NCBI GenBank assembly: GCA_030142905.1 | Contig: JASJOG010000477.1 | Coordinates: forward strand, 62,001 to 126,000 | Length of the DNA stretch: 64,000 nt | DNA from: Heliopora coerulea | Taxonomy: Eukaryota > Cnidaria > Anthozoa > Scleralcyonacea > Helioporidae | Reading direction: 5' to 3' | Shown: positions 23,837-35,354 of the stretch, piece by piece | Layout: every line of letters begins with the position of its first letter | Numbering within the stretch: the stretch's first letter is position 1 | Translations under genes and position numbers: made by a program | The notes under the pieces: generated by a model | The model's database searches: none | The model's input: the letters and a program-made list of their open reading frames with translations, nothing else | What the model was told of the DNA's origin: nothing

Positions 23837-23925
23837 CTTTTCCAGTGTTGGTCCTGGCACAAAACATGGGGGTTGCCAATTACGACGAGCAGAGCCTTGG
23901 CACGGGTAATGGCCACATTGAATCG
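23837..23925 (-). CDS. MOV10-like RNA helicase copy B, exon 12
   Basis: An 89-bp exon with acceptor ccccgcag and donor GTGCGT. It encodes [20 protein letters not shown], which is SF1 helicase motif VI; the arginine contacts the ATP gamma phosphate. It joins in frame to exon 13 (WK-R-FIEF). Confidence 0.92.
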
Positions 23926-24242
23926 CTGCGGGGGGAAAACAAAAACAACTCACAAATCCACATCAAACAAGCCTAAAATCTTCCGAGGAGGCTCATAAAA
24001 TTCAGATAATAAGCAATGTAGTGTTTACATTGTGTTTTTGCAAATATTTGGAACGGGCTTAATTTCATCTTGGAAGCTCAGTTCCCTCTTGCTACCCTCT
24101 TAGCTATGGTGCTGACTCAAAGCTTACCAAACCCCTGCTGGGATGGTGTTATCGTATAGTACAGTTTTCAGGATATATAATTAAGGAAAAAACATAAAAG
24201 TTCATGGAAAAAAACCCCAAAACAAAACATAATGATAATCAT

Positions 24243-24426
24243 GATTATTTATTCACGCTTTCTTATGTTATGTACATATGTATAAGCAGTGGCTGACTTG
24301 AAAGCTAACGCTATTTCAACCACTGCAACTTTTATATTTAGTCTTATTTGTTGTAACTTTCAAAGTTATAACTTTCCTTTATACATATGTACATAACATT
24401 TAAAATAAAGTGTGAATAAATTATTA
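24243..24426. mobile_element. Fold-back MITE (about 184 bp)
   Basis: The left arm has tttattcacgctttc and gttatgtacatatgtata; the right arm has their inverted forms (tatacatatgtacataac and aaagtgtgaataaa). It lies in intron 11 of MOV10 copy B. No gene. Confidence 0.65.
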
Positions 24427-24826
24427 TTATGGCGAAAAAACCCCTAAAAACGTCTATGGCATATGTTATTCACATCCGTCTATGCTATAGATTGTATTAC
24501 ATCTTTATAGCTGTCATACTTCCCCCGTAAGTATCGGACTAAATTATGCAAATCAAGACCGGATTTATCCTTTCGGTCGTCTCAGGACAATTTTCTGATG
24601 CTCCTGTACTTATATCCAAACTTAACTTCACTATGAAATGGGGAGAGTTCATAAAAGTTCACACATCCAACGTTTCAAACGTCGATGATAGAACGAATAA
24701 ATGTCAAAGAATTTTGATTCAAATATTTAATTCTGATTATTAGTGGTAGAAAATTCGTCATATTCGAATCTGGGGCCGAATTCTCGGAAGGTAAGGAGTA
24801 GTAAGAGCATACTTTCTGTGGCCTAC

Positions 24827-25009
24827 CTTGGGATTTCCCAGAAATCCTAGTTTATGCGTGGCATCCAAATGAAGAAATTCCTCACTACTTCTAACGGTGG
24901 AAATGATGATCACTTTCCGCTCTTGTCCTTGGAATTCTTCAACAGATCCAACTTTGATATCTCGGATATCTAAAGGCCTCTTTTTTAGGGTCTCACGAAT
25001 CTTTTGAAC
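24827..25009 (-). CDS. MOV10-like RNA helicase copy B, exon 11
   Basis: Acceptor tttcag and donor GTAGGC. It encodes [20 protein letters not shown] (helicase motif V region) and [11 protein letters not shown]. The 183 bp are phase 0 at both ends and read straight on from exon 10 (SPYHKQ) into exon 12 ([10 protein letters not shown]). Confidence 0.92.
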
Positions 25010-25473
25010 CTGAAACGTAAGCGGTTATGAAATAATCGCATTAAAGCGTAATTGAACGCCGTGAGCTGAGCCACAAGGTAATGTAATTTAAATCATTATA
25101 GTTCACCAACATATTACAACGTAACATGAAGTTATATGATGTGGCCTTGAGCCATATAATGTGAACTGATTTGATATGGTGAGGTCGCCTAGCGCGGCAT
25201 GATGTAGGTATCACATGATGTGAGGGGGTGTTGGGTATCGTTGCAAAAAGTCAAGGTCATAAGCAGGGTATTCTTTAGGCATGGGATTATTATTATTATT
25301 ATTATTATCAACTACTAACAACAGAAAATACTTGAAGTTGAGTCCAAATTGGCGGATCCAGTTTTCTTTTCTTTTCTTTTTTTTTTTTTTTCATTCTAAT
25401 ATAATAATCTGATCGACTAGGTACGATAAAAATTAATGAAATGTATCGCAATTAGACGATGACTTCTCGATAC

Positions 25474-25749
25474 CTGTTTATGGTAAGGGGATATAATCCC
25501 AATCTCTTCCGTCTTCAGTGACACCCCTCTGGCCTCCTTTAAGCCTTTTACATATCGAAGGACAACAGAAACTTCTTGGGGATTGAAGAATGAAGGACTA
25601 TTTTCTTCGCGCATGTCCTTCCCGAATACCGCTTCAAATATCACAGGAAACCCTTGCTTTGGCAAGTCAGTCCACCTACAGAATGATTCACGAAGAGCTT
25701 GGTCGGCACACACTCGCAGTTCATTTTCGTAGAACATTTCGTTGGGAAT
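25474..25749 (-). CDS. MOV10-like RNA helicase copy B, exon 10
   Basis: Acceptor tttttag and donor GTATCG. It encodes IPNEMFYENELRVCADQALR, FPVIFEAVFGKDMREENSPS and EEIGIISPYHKQ, the second RecA-like domain around motif IV. The 276 bp are phase 0. Confidence 0.9.
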
Positions 25750-27140
25750 CTAAAAACAGGTAGGAAGGAAACGGTGAGCGACAGTTTCTAGTTTCACTTT
25801 ACCTGTTTGGGACTATATATTTGAATAAAAGCTTGCAGAGTTGAAGTACTCGTGGACACAAAGATGTCACCTTACACGCTTGTTAAAATTTTTAATTCAT
25901 TCGAGAGCACGAAGCCATTTCTACCGCTCGACTATCCACTCAACTCATCACAAGCGTGATTAATGGAAACCCCAGGTGGTGTATATCGCATCTTTGAATA
26001 CCAAGAGTTAAACTACACTATTCAAGAAGGTACCAAAGTCCTAGCTTTGCTGGTATATTTGTTACGAAAGTCCTCTTACTTGAACTAGTTTAACATGCAG
26101 ATCTAAAGATAGAACATAACAGGTTGAAATAATTAAATTAGTAAACTCAAGACCAGTGTGACGATGCTGTTAAGCACTTCCGTACACAGTGAAAGTATCT
26201 GAGCCACTAAAGGTATGGGGAAAGGATCCAATTCGCAGTCAGGTTCGCGTAATATATATCAATCGAGTAATGAAAGCAACTTCCTTCTGTCCATCAGTTA
26301 TTTAGCAAATTGCAATCACTTAGCTTTAATGCTTTAACCTAAACCATAAAGTGGCGTAACTAGAACATTTCTAGTGGGAGGCTCTCTCTAGCAAATTTTA
26401 GGGGGTCAACATCTACCTCACATTTCAGGGAATGCATTCATATACTTAAATATGTCATCTTGCACACCTGCAATTGTGGAAATGTCCAACTTCATAGAGG
26501 TTGATGATTACGTTACTCTCAAGTTGGAGTGTTCCAGTAATTTGTTAGGGGTCGGGTCTCCTCAGGCCGCCCGACATGTACGCCACTGCAACCATTACAT
26601 CATCTTAATAAGAGGATTAAGTACTGTCATAAAAATACGGGGCATTAAACCGAGGGGAGAGTAAGGCAACAAATTAGCGACGAATTCATGACGGTACGCT
26701 GGGATTCAAACTGCGACCTCGCTTTGCTAAACCAAAGTTCTAAGGCCTCAAAGCCTTAAGAACGTGCCCTCCTGGTTTTCAATGGAACACTTTCATGGAT
26801 TTATGCAGAGTGGTGCTTTTGCTAACCTAGTCCGCATTTTCGTTGCTTGTCAAGCCAAGAAACGGTGAGCGGAATTAAGATGCCATAAACACTTCGAAAC
26901 AAAAACTCCACTTGTGTTTTAATCTCTTAGTATCGGTTTTTGACACCATATTCATGGCTTGAGTTTGAATCCCAGTCGTGGTGATGTAAACCGAGCTTCT
27001 TGCTTAGTCCTAAAGTTTCACCCTTGACGTAAACTCTAATACTAAAATTTCCCTAGTTTATTTAAGTTTTCGTATATTCCATCCTCTGTTGAAGTTGATG
27101 GATGACCCGGCATGTCATATTGTATATGTATAGCTTTTAC
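25750..27140 (-). other. MOV10 copy B, intron 9
   Basis: A 1.4-kb intron without a supported gene. At about 26350-26600 is a repeat beginning near tggcgtaactaga and ending near tacgccactg, with weak similarity to a stretch at about 53070-53290. It may be a diverged TIR element. At about 26690-26790 is a possible tRNA-like B-box on the minus strand (gcagtttgaatcc). Confidence 0.45.
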
Positions 27141-27299
27141 CTTGATAATTTCCGGATGAGATCTGTAGTTATTCAAGAGCTTCGTGACCATTCTTGGATT
27201 ATAGCTTCCTCCTTCTAGACGCCCACTGCCGGGCTGACGGTTGAAACACGGGAACTGAGGACTCATCAGACGCTCAAGGAATGACACGCCCAAACCATG
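27141..27299 (-). CDS. MOV10-like RNA helicase copy B, exon 9
   Basis: Acceptor gtttag and donor GTAAAA. It encodes HGLGVSFLERLM, NPRMVTKLLNNYRSHPEIIK, including the conserved L..NYRSHP of UPF1-like helicases. The 159 bp are phase 0. Confidence 0.92.
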
Positions 27300-28024
27300 C
27301 TAAACAGTAGAATTTGAAATTGAGAAAAGGTTACTGAACTCACAGAAAAAGGTCATATATTACCAGAGAATGAAAGCCTTGTGTTGAGGGAAGGAAGTCC
27401 TTGGACGGCCCCTTGATTCAAAGCAGTATACTGACCTCTGAAAACGCCACATTGAAAGATTTTTGCCCTTTATATTATTCGAACAAAAAGGATTTAGTCC
27501 CAACTCGAATAGTAAGTAGAAAAGTGATCCTTTTTCTTCCAGACACAGATCCGACATATTCAAATTTAGAAACGTACGATAAAATAAATAGGATGCACCG
27601 GACCTTGGTTCCACCTAGTTAGTTCCTACCGGAACTCGGTTTTTTTCTGCGTTCCGGTATCGGGAGGAACTTATGAAAAACATTTGGCTGGGACCAGAAC
27701 TTTTGGGGAAGTGTGTTCGCCTGTTACGCAGTCAAAAACAAAGAAAGCAAAAGCCTTTATAAAGAATATTTAGATATAAATATAACACAGACTAACAAAA
27801 GCATTAAAAGAGGCTTGGATTTTGCGATTAATAAATTGTCTAAAGCTGAGGTCTCTCTACATTCTTTAAAGATGGTCACATACTAGAAGTAGCACAAATT
27901 TCTCTCAGAATGCACGCACAGGAGTTTCGGTTGCAGCTGGAACTTTTTCAGTTCCGGTGAGTTCCGATCCCAGCTGAAACTTAGAAATTTGGTTCCCGCA
28001 TATCACTAAAATCAATAAGCTTAC
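27300..28024 (-). other. MOV10 copy B, intron 8
   Basis: It contains ggttccacctagttagttcc ... ccggaactc and, near 27930-27990, similar ttccggtgagttccg blocks in inverted form. This suggests a non-autonomous element spanning about 27600-28000. Nothing coding is seen. Confidence 0.4.
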
Positions 28025-28220
28025 GTCGATAGCCAGACGTGAACGAAGAACAGGTCCAAGTTGTTTTGGATCACCAGTTAACACCAACTGTCCCCGTCTC
28101 ACAGGATCTGTTCTTAAGAGCCCCGCGATGGCCACCAAACACTCTGGTTCCGTTCCATGACCGGATTCATCAATGAATACGTGAGTGAAATGCGAATCTC
28201 CAATTCCCATGGAAACCAGT
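28025..28220 (-). CDS. MOV10-like RNA helicase copy B, exon 8
   Basis: Acceptor gcgccag and donor GTAAGC. It carries HVFIDESGHGTEPECLVAIA (Walker B, DESGH where relatives often have DEAGH) and LVLTGDPKQLGPVLRSRLAI (motif III). The first A completes the Arg begun by exon 7. The frame continues into HGLGVSFLERLM of exon 9. Confidence 0.93.
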
Positions 28221-28671
28221 CTGGCGCAATAGATATGGAATACAAAAAATAAAAATATATAGGTCGTCAAGAAGGTGAACGATGGTTGTTCATTCACTTC
28301 AGTTAAAGAAACAATCTAGTCTTGAATGTTCAATAACGAATTCATGATACTCAAATCAAGATCTATACAAACTGTTGAGAACTTGTGAAGAAAAAATATT
28401 TGAACCCAGGTTTTATACAATGGCCGGTTAATTTCTGTCCCCTAGGATTTTTTGAAAGGAAATAACCGATTTTACTGCTTGATGTTCTAACAGCCTTCAA
28501 GGAGACAATTTTCTAGAGCTTTTTGCTTGACGTTTGTTGATACTCGGTTATTGCATCGAAAAAATTAGCATCTCCTCTTGAGACATCAGTCAAAAGTATG
28601 AACGCCAACGCATCCGCTGCCTCCTACACGTTATATTTTTATTAAGTTTAAAAATCATCCAAATGTTTTAC

Positions 28672-28775
28672 CTCCCAGCGGAGATCAAAGTTGTGACAAC
28701 AAGGTGATATTCTTTCATAATTTCTTCTTTTTCTGGGAAGTAGAAAAACCCATCGCTAGTTATCTTACAAAATTC
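28672..28775 (-). CDS. MOV10-like RNA helicase copy B, exon 7
   Basis: A short 104-bp exon missed by simple ORF length cut-offs. Acceptor ttctag and donor GTAAAA bound EFCKITSDGFFYFPEKEEIM followed by KEYHLVVTTLISAG plus AG. It links exon 6 (phase 0 end) to exon 8, which needs AG to make Arg. TTLISAGRL is a conserved block before Walker B. Confidence 0.9.
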
Positions 28776-29200
28776 CTAGAAGCAATACAAAGCTAAATTA
28801 GAACACTCATTACAAACGCTATGGATCATATTTACCAAAAGAGTCAAATGAAGTGACGAGAGACCAATGTAAAGATATACCCATGTGATGTATTCATATT
28901 TAACTATTATTACGAAAGTATAATTGTATTTTTAACACAAACGCAAAAACATCAAACCAAAGCTACAGAAAAAAGGGTAGACATGTGGATGGACTGTCGA
29001 ATAGAGACGTACGGACAGGTGGGTACACGGACTGACGAAAGGACGAAAGTAGATAAGACGAGGAGGGAGGATTGGTTGATGGATATAAGGATGGTGTAAA
29101 TCCTGGGGTATTTTGAGATATAACGTCCCACCTTTTAGCAAAGTGGGGATCATTCACCCCCGGTCTATTAGTTATTGAAGTCGGGAAACGAGTAGAACTA

Positions 29201-29380
29201 AAGGTTCGTTTACACCTGCGATTTAGCACGTTGCGATTGTCACTCTGGTGTATGTAATGAACTCGTGACAGTCTATCCGCTTGTGATTCACTGTAGTTTG
29301 TCCTCGACACTCTCGTCAGTTAAACACATACTCCAAGATGTCAATCGCAAGGAACAAAATCGCACGTGTAAACAGCCCTT
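29201..29380. mobile_element. MITE, about 180 bp, copy 1
   Basis: The ends are inverted copies, with tttacacctgcgattt at the left and aaatcgcacgtgtaaac at the right. A second copy at 63496-63686 shares a long block containing gtttgtcctcgacactctcg. A third partial copy is near 32865-32920. Confidence 0.7.
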
Positions 29381-29556
29381 AAGGCAGATTATTGACCTTT
29401 TCAGAGAATCTGCAGGAGTCATACCATGCTTTTCTGTGATGTTATTTTTCACCACCATACAAGGCTATTTGAATTATGGTTAATAGCCCCATAATTATCG
29501 ACTAGTTCTCCAGTAGGAGAATTAGAAGCATATGTACGAATGCATGCATACATACG

Positions 29557-29592
<36 letters not shown>

Positions 29593-29830
29593 CATTAATA
29601 ATTCACCAAGAAAACACAAAAGAAATTGGTTCCTAATTAGTATGCTGTAAATCGGATACAGAATGCAAATTAGAACTATGAACTTTACCCCTTTGATTTT
29701 CAATATTAACATTTCCTAATACTTCAAAATAGCCGGCAGATATGGCCATTAAAATGTCCCAACTGTATGAGATTTACCACGGCTCGCCTTATAAACTCCA
29801 TACAGTTTAGCCACTCATATTGTATCCATT

Positions 29831-30010
29831 ACATATATATATATATATATATATATAGATAGATAGATAGATAGATATACATATACATATATACATATAC
29901 ACATACGTATACGTTTACAGATACATATCTATATCCATATACATATACGTATGCATATACATATACATATAACATATGCATATACATACACATATACATA
30001 TATACATGTA
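29831..30010. repeat. TA / TACATA simple-sequence tract
   Basis: Alternating tatata, gata and tacatatacata units. The minus-strand frame across it is low-complexity Tyr/Met/Val and is not a gene. Confidence 0.9.
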
Positions 30011-30092
30011 TACCTGCATCCACTCAAGTCCAAAAGTTTGTAAACCTCACAATCAGAATGAAAAATTAATATAATTGATGTCTTCGACATAC

Positions 30093-30263
30093 CAGTAAAT
30101 CTTTATTATGAACAGCAGACACCAAACGTCCATAGGCGTTTAATCGAACTATCTTCTTTTTCGGAATCACACTATTACGCGAAACTCGTTCCAGTATCAA
30201 GTCAGCGGCACTGTTCGAGGGAGCACATGCGAGAATTCGACTCTCATTATCCTCATCAAATAC
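30093..30263 (-). CDS. MOV10-like RNA helicase copy B, exon 6
   Basis: A 171-bp phase-0 exon with acceptor tttcaag and donor GTATGT. It encodes VFDEDNESRILACAPSNSAA, which is helicase motif Ia (APSNSAAD), and VIPKKKIVRLNAYGRL. Confidence 0.92.
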
Positions 30264-30756
30264 CTTGAAATGAAGAAACATCCAGAATAAATTCTCGTGT
30301 AAAAGACTTGTGCAGTTTAGGCTTTGCACATCATTACATGGTATGCTAGACAAATGATCTACAGTAAATACGCACGTGAGGTCACAGAGACGAAAGGTTA
30401 ACCTAGATTGGACCTAGAAGACGAAGAGTAAAAAGAGCGGATGGAATGAAATAGTCGTGAAGAGCGAACGTTGTCATCTGATTCGTCGCACGTTCATTAC
30501 AGCCGCCAATGAATTAATATTCGTGGAGCTAACGGTAGCGTTGAATGGCAGTGAGTTTGCTCGGAATTAATCGTCTTATTTCCACTTTTAAAAAAAATAT
30601 GTTGGCGTTTTACGGTTGTCCAGCTAATCTGGGTTAGTAACAGAACCCAGTGTAAATGTTAAGTAATATACTTGCAACGTATCCAATTCAACCTACCAGC
30701 ATTATCACTGTCACATATGCTGAAACTGATCTCATGAGTATGCTTCCGACAACAGC

Positions 30757-30840
30757 CTTCGTAGCTCAGTCGTAAAGCACCGGATTAGATTACCAAGATC
30801 GTGGGCGCGATTTCCATCAAATGGCCTAGAGGTCGCAAAA
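30757..30840 (+). repeat. tRNA-derived SINE head
   Basis: ccttcgtagctcagtcgtaa contains a match to the Pol III A box (TRGYNNARNNG) at 30762-30772. About 45 bp on, gtgggcgcgatttcc resembles a degenerate B box. It is too diverged for a tRNA gene and no clover leaf closes, so it is best read as a SINE copy in intron 5. Confidence 0.5.
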
Positions 30841-31744
30841 GGTTGAGGTTGGCGTCTAAGCGGAATCTCCCATAAATGAAGTTTTCCCAACGGGCACAGT
30901 TTTCTAGTAATCTTAGGAGTTCTAGGGTGAAACTAATTTGAAGTTTATTCAGTTTTTACAACAGAACACTCACCCACGCGACTTTCACCACCTCGTGGAG
31001 ATTCGGTAAAAAAGAAAGGTTTCGCTCGGTAATATTATTCTAATTTACCCCTGAAAATTTCTATTATCTTTCTCATTTAATATTATCGAGTGAAAACACC
31101 AAATGTTACTTGTAATAAGGCGCACATGAACATTGAAGAAGAGTTCAAGGAAAATCTAGCTCGTCTTTCACATTTTTATCTTGTTACATAAACTCATTAA
31201 GAAGAAAGGACGCACGATAGGATTTTGTTCTGGCTCAAGCCAAACGATTCTAATCAGCAGAGTGGGGCACTAGCCTGTGGTGCAGGCTATGGAGTGCCTG
31301 CCCCTTAATGAGGCAACTACCAACTTGGCTTACCCACTAAGGGGCAATGGCGCACTTAAAAGCCTTACTCTAGCTAAAGGCAGACGGTTTTATTCAGCAG
31401 ACGGGGACTTCCGTTCGTTAACGGATTAAACCATATCCCAGAATAGCTCTTGCTTTGCTTTTTACCCTGGTTAAGCGTTTTATCAATTAAACCTCTGGGA
31501 AATATTCGTTCCTGGAGTCGATTCTTAGATCTCAAACCATTTTTAAGTCAAGAGAAAAACACAAACAATGGATGTTCGTTTGGAAAAGGAAACCATAACA
31601 TAACATTTGGCCAACTTTAAACATGATCTTCTTAAATCCATGACCATGCTCTCGAAAGGAATATTTGACCTGATATAAAAATTCCCCGATGTTAATTAAG
31701 AAACTTAACTATTGCATGCAGTTAATGATTGCTTCAGGTCATAC

Positions 31745-31892
31745 CTGCTTTATAGCTTCCACTATAGTCACCGTCTTTCCAGTACCAGGTGGACCAAACA
31801 CCAGATACGGATAAGGACGAGAGGTTCCCAACACGATGTTTTCTACAGCTTGCCTTTGTTCGTTGTTTTGGCAAATGTTTGGGTCGTACCAA
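31745..31892 (-). CDS. MOV10-like RNA helicase copy B, exon 5
   Basis: Acceptor ctttatag and donor GTATGA. It encodes the Q-motif region [20 protein letters not shown] and Walker [19 protein letters not shown]. The first T completes Arg with CG from exon 4. This is the ATP-binding core of the helicase. Confidence 0.95.
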
Positions 31893-31950
31893 CTATAAAG
31901 TGAATTTGAATATACACATTACTAGAACTCGTGGCCAAGCTCTGGACAAC

Positions 31951-32360
31951 GGCCGTCGTTGCTCAGCTGTCAGAGTGATGCACTAGATTCAGAGACATGT
32001 TTGAGGAAGTTGATCGTCCAGGTTAGTGTAGTCTTGAGAAAGACTGTTGGTTGAAGTGACTGACGTTTCGACAGCCTTAGCGGCGGTCATCTTCAGAGTC
32101 AAAAGGAGAATACAGGCGAACCTGACCTTTACTCTCCTTTTGACTCTGAAGATGACCGCCGCTAAGGCTGTCGAAACGTCAGTCACTTCAACCAACAGTC
32201 TTTCTCAAGACTACACTAACCTGGACGATCAACTTCCTCAAACATGTCACGATTCTCCCAGGTTCAAACCATTTACTTTAGATTCAGAGAGTCGCAGGAT
32301 CGACTTCCAGCCGGAAGCCCAAAAGTTGCATTTTCCGCAACTGATCCGTGGTGGGTCTTA
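31951..32360 (+). repeat. tRNA-derived SINE split by an inverted repeat
   Basis: The left piece 31951-31994 contains an A-box-like ttgctcagctgtcag. The right piece from 32248 has ccaggttcaaacc with a perfect B box (GTTCAAACC) at about 32264-32272. Removing the 253-bp palindrome between them leaves about 50 bp between the boxes, which is normal for a tRNA head. The SINE body continues to about 32360. Confidence 0.5.
31995..32247. repeat. 115-bp perfect inverted repeat with hammerhead-like cores
   Basis: The left arm 31995-32109 and right arm 32133-32247 appear to be exact reverse complements around a 23-bp spacer. Each arm contains ctgaagatgacc ... ggctgtcgaaacgtcag, matching the CUGANGA and GAAAC elements of hammerhead ribozymes with a pairable stem II (one C/U mismatch). 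This looks like two PLE or retrozyme termini joined head to head. The lack of arm divergence implies a recent event or gene conversion. Confidence 0.75.
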
Positions 32361-33348
32361 ATGGACAAGGATCTTGCAAATTTATCATTCAAAAAAACAC
32401 ACGGTTTCAATAAAAACTGGGTGGCACGAGGAAATAGCCGTGTCTAATGACCTAAATTAGGTGATTTTGGTGAATTAGGATGAGAACAGGCGATAAGGAA
32501 AATAGCGTATGTTTCAGTCTCGAACAAAACCGCGCCGCAGTTAATTGGGTAATGAACTATGAACGTCATAATTTTACCTCTTCCGAAGCCCTGTTGAGCA
32601 GTTCTGATCAAATGACAAAGTTTGACATTAAAACAGTGGTTCACTTTCTACGTTCTCAGGGTTCACGTTTCGGCGGGAAAGGCAAAAATACTCTCGGTAA
32701 CGTCGTGTGCAGAACAACCAGACGTCAACATACTCTGGAGATTAGTAATCCTTTATTTCCATGTACATGTATCCCACTATATTGTGAGGATACGCATTTG
32801 AGAATTTGTGATTATGAATCCCTGCAGTTCGTCCACGAGGCCTTTGTCAGGTTAAGACATACATGAGGATGACAATTGCTAGGCACAAAATCGCAAGTGC
32901 AACAACGCCTGTTTTGAAAACTTGGCGCACAAGCTATTGGGTAGGCTGTGGCTTTTTACGGTGGTTTCCTCAGGTAATTCTTAGGGATAGATTGGTTACA
33001 AAATATAGTCGACAAATATTAAATTTTAGATATGTTTGCCTGTATGTAGTCACCGCAGATCGCTTTTTTTAACTTCTTGCCAAGATAGCATTTAACTTCT
33101 TAAGTTTAGTTGAGTGAGTCCAGATCTTAGTTTAGCGTCAGAAGTTGTCTACTTAGTTTGTAAATATTCTCTCAAGAGACAATTTCTCGTTTCCATTTGG
33201 AGTATCGATCGAAGTGAAGCTTAATCTTCCTTTCTGGTAGAATTGCAGGTCATCTATCCGGAGGATGTGGTTTAAATTCCGCTTAAGTCAAGAAAATAAT
33301 AATTAGCGATTTACGGGCGGAAAACGAAGTCGCAGTATGAAAACCAGC

Positions 33349-33502
33349 GCCCAGCTCAAAATTTGGACAGAAAGAGACATCTCTGAAACATATTTAAGAA
33401 TAATTTACTGACGTTATTCAGTGAATTATTCTTAAATATGTTTACGCTGTTTTAACTTTACTATTGAGAGATCTCACTTTCCATCAAAATTTTGAGCTGG
33501 GC
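33349..33502. mobile_element. Fold-back MITE (154 bp)
   Basis: The outer ends gcccagctcaaaatttg and aaaattttgagctgggc are inverted copies. An inner pair, catatttaagaataatt and aattattcttaaatatg, is also inverted. It lies in intron 4 of MOV10 copy B. Confidence 0.75.
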
Positions 33503-33602
33503 TCTTACGTCGAAAAAAACTTTTTAAATGATCTTTTCCTGTGTACGATTATCAATTTCTCTTTATCCAAAACGGTTGTACATAAAGTCAATACCATCTT
33601 AC

Positions 33603-33773
33603 CGTCTGACAGCTAATTCAGCACTGGAGGATGATACAGAGCGCACATGGGGAGGTATTTGCTTTAAAAACTCCGAAGCCATGTGAAGAGCTCGATGCAT
33701 TAGCTTAAGACTGGTGCGACGGAAAGTAAATCGGACTCGGAAGGATAAATTAGAGATAAAGCTCTCATGGAAT
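33603..33773 (-). CDS. MOV10-like RNA helicase copy B, exon 4
   Basis: Acceptor tttatag and donor GTAAGA. It encodes FHESFISNLSFRVRFTFRRT and SLKLMHRALHMASEFLKQIP. The leading A completes Gly with GG from exon 3 and the final CG joins T of exon 5. It is the linker between the MOV10 N-terminal region and the helicase core. Confidence 0.9.
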
Positions 33774-33879
33774 CTATAAAAAAGAAAAATAATAGCTTGA
33801 CCTAAAATGCTATCGTTACTTAACTCTAGCTGTCAACGACCTTTCAGGGGAACGGTTAGGATTAGAGTTAATCATAATC

Positions 33880-34170
33880 ATAATAATATCAGAGAAGGAT
33901 CTAGGATTTTGTGAAAGGGGAGGGTTGCCAGGCCAGTTGGGGTCCCAGATTTTTGAGGAGAGGGATTGGTCAATCAGGCTTTTGGTTGTTCTAGCCTTTT
34001 AAAGGATGGTGGTCCCTTTATCACTTATACAAGATGCACAATTAACGAAAAAAAGATACAACTCAAGTTTATTATGTAAACATGGAGATTACGGCGAGGA
34101 ATCTCCACATTGTTTTGTGGCTCAAGGGAGGGAGTTAAACCTCATAACCTCCCTTAGATCCGCCAATGAA
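33880..34170 (+). mobile_element. Short interspersed repeat, copy 2
   Basis: Opposite-orientation relative of 790-1085: ggatctaggattttgtg, gccaggccagttggggt, the gttctagccttttaaagg block, and cgaggaatctccacattgtt are all shared. There is no ORF. It lies in intron 3 of MOV10 copy B. Confidence 0.6.
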
Positions 34171-34864
34171 TACGGTTATTTACTTTATTATTATGTGTCA
34201 ATTGAATCCATGAGCGTTTCATCCTTGGGACTGCTCATGCAAAAACGCTAGAGAATGTTCTTAAACTCATTCATAATTGGTTAGAAAAACACAAGGTAAA
34301 ATCGTAACTGAGATGTGTTGTCAAACCATAACTAAGCACTCGAATACTTTTGAGAGAACTTTGACCTTCATTTCCTCAAAAAGTACTGGATCGTTTGAGA
34401 AGATTCATCAAACACTTTTGAGATGTCTAAAATTGATTGTCCAGGCGGAAATCGTAACTTTAATACAAATAGTGAAGCCCAGCAAATTGCATTTAAAAAA
34501 ATACAAAACAAACAAAAAAAAAAAAAAAACGCTATGGCGATATTTAACGCAATTTACTGGGCACTGCCACTTGTATTATACACTCGTGAGAATGCTTCAC
34601 CATTCGATCCAACACTCGAAGAGCTTTTAAAAAAACTCGGCCTCGTTCTTCAAATGCCCTTCTTGGGGCTTGAACTCAAGGCCAAACATTCTCCCCAATG
34701 TCTGAGTGGTCGGATATATCATTAACAGCATTCTGTAGAGTAAGACCTGACGCAAGGATAATGGAATAACTGGATCATACTGTAAAAACCAACAGCTTGG
34801 TGTAGCTATTACAACATACATGCGTCAACTCTTATGTCGCTATTGCAATGGTCGTTTTACTCAC

Positions 34865-35266
34865 CCTTGACTAAACTTTAGGAAAACTTTATTCAACCCA
34901 ACATCATGTACATATCCTTCATACTCCTTCTTCTCTGCTGTATGACCATCGGCTGATAACTTCCTGACGAACAATTTATCACCACGAACAAGTGATGGTC
35001 GGTTTTCAGCTAGTCCTGGTACCTCCAGAGTCAAGTAACTACGTTCGCGTCCAAGTTTTGTCTTCTCCATGCTGAATCTCTGAATATCAACCTCCATTTG
35101 CAATTCTTCAACGTGAAGAAGGTTAGAGAACCTCTCGCAATGATTTCGGGCAGTGACTTCCGCATCGAAATTGGAAAAGACATCAACTTTACCCTGATTA
35201 ACCTGACGTCGTAGGGAAGATGGTATACGGAAGTCATCCAATTGTACTGGGTAGTTTACATTTAAA
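34865..35266 (-). CDS. MOV10-like RNA helicase copy B, exon 3
   Basis: Acceptor ggttatag and donor GTGAGT. It encodes LLHVEELQMEVDIQRFSMEK and VPGLAENRPSLVRGDKLFVR, matching copy A exon 3 along its length. The first T completes Tyr from exon 2. Its acceptor lies less than 90 bp from the left duplication of the Polinton, yet the splice signal is intact. Confidence 0.93.
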
Positions 35267-35354
35267 CTATAACCATTACAAAGAATAATGTTAAACAGGA
35301 ATCTTTCCAACAGCAAGCTGCACTAGGGCAACTGTTTCACTTGTAATTCAAATT

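Larger units (their letters stand above)
28776..30092 (-). other. MOV10 copy B, intron 6
   Basis: It holds a MITE at 29201-29380 and simple TA/CATA repeats at about 29560-29590 and 29830-30010. No supported gene. Confidence 0.6.

Noticed and set aside
29829..30023. Tyr/Met/Val-rich open frame on the minus strand
   Set aside because: It is a translation of TA/CATA simple sequence.
30757..30840. A functional tRNA gene
   Set aside because: The A box is good but the B box is degenerate and no clover leaf closes, so it was called a SINE head.
31995..32247. Palindrome considered as a microRNA precursor
   Set aside because: Perfect 115-bp arms and hammerhead-like cores fit joined mobile-element ends better than a pre-miRNA.
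31989..32361. Open frames across the 115-bp palindrome on both strands with the same N-terminal residues
   Set aside because: The identical peptides arise because the arms are inverted copies; there is no independent evidence for coding.
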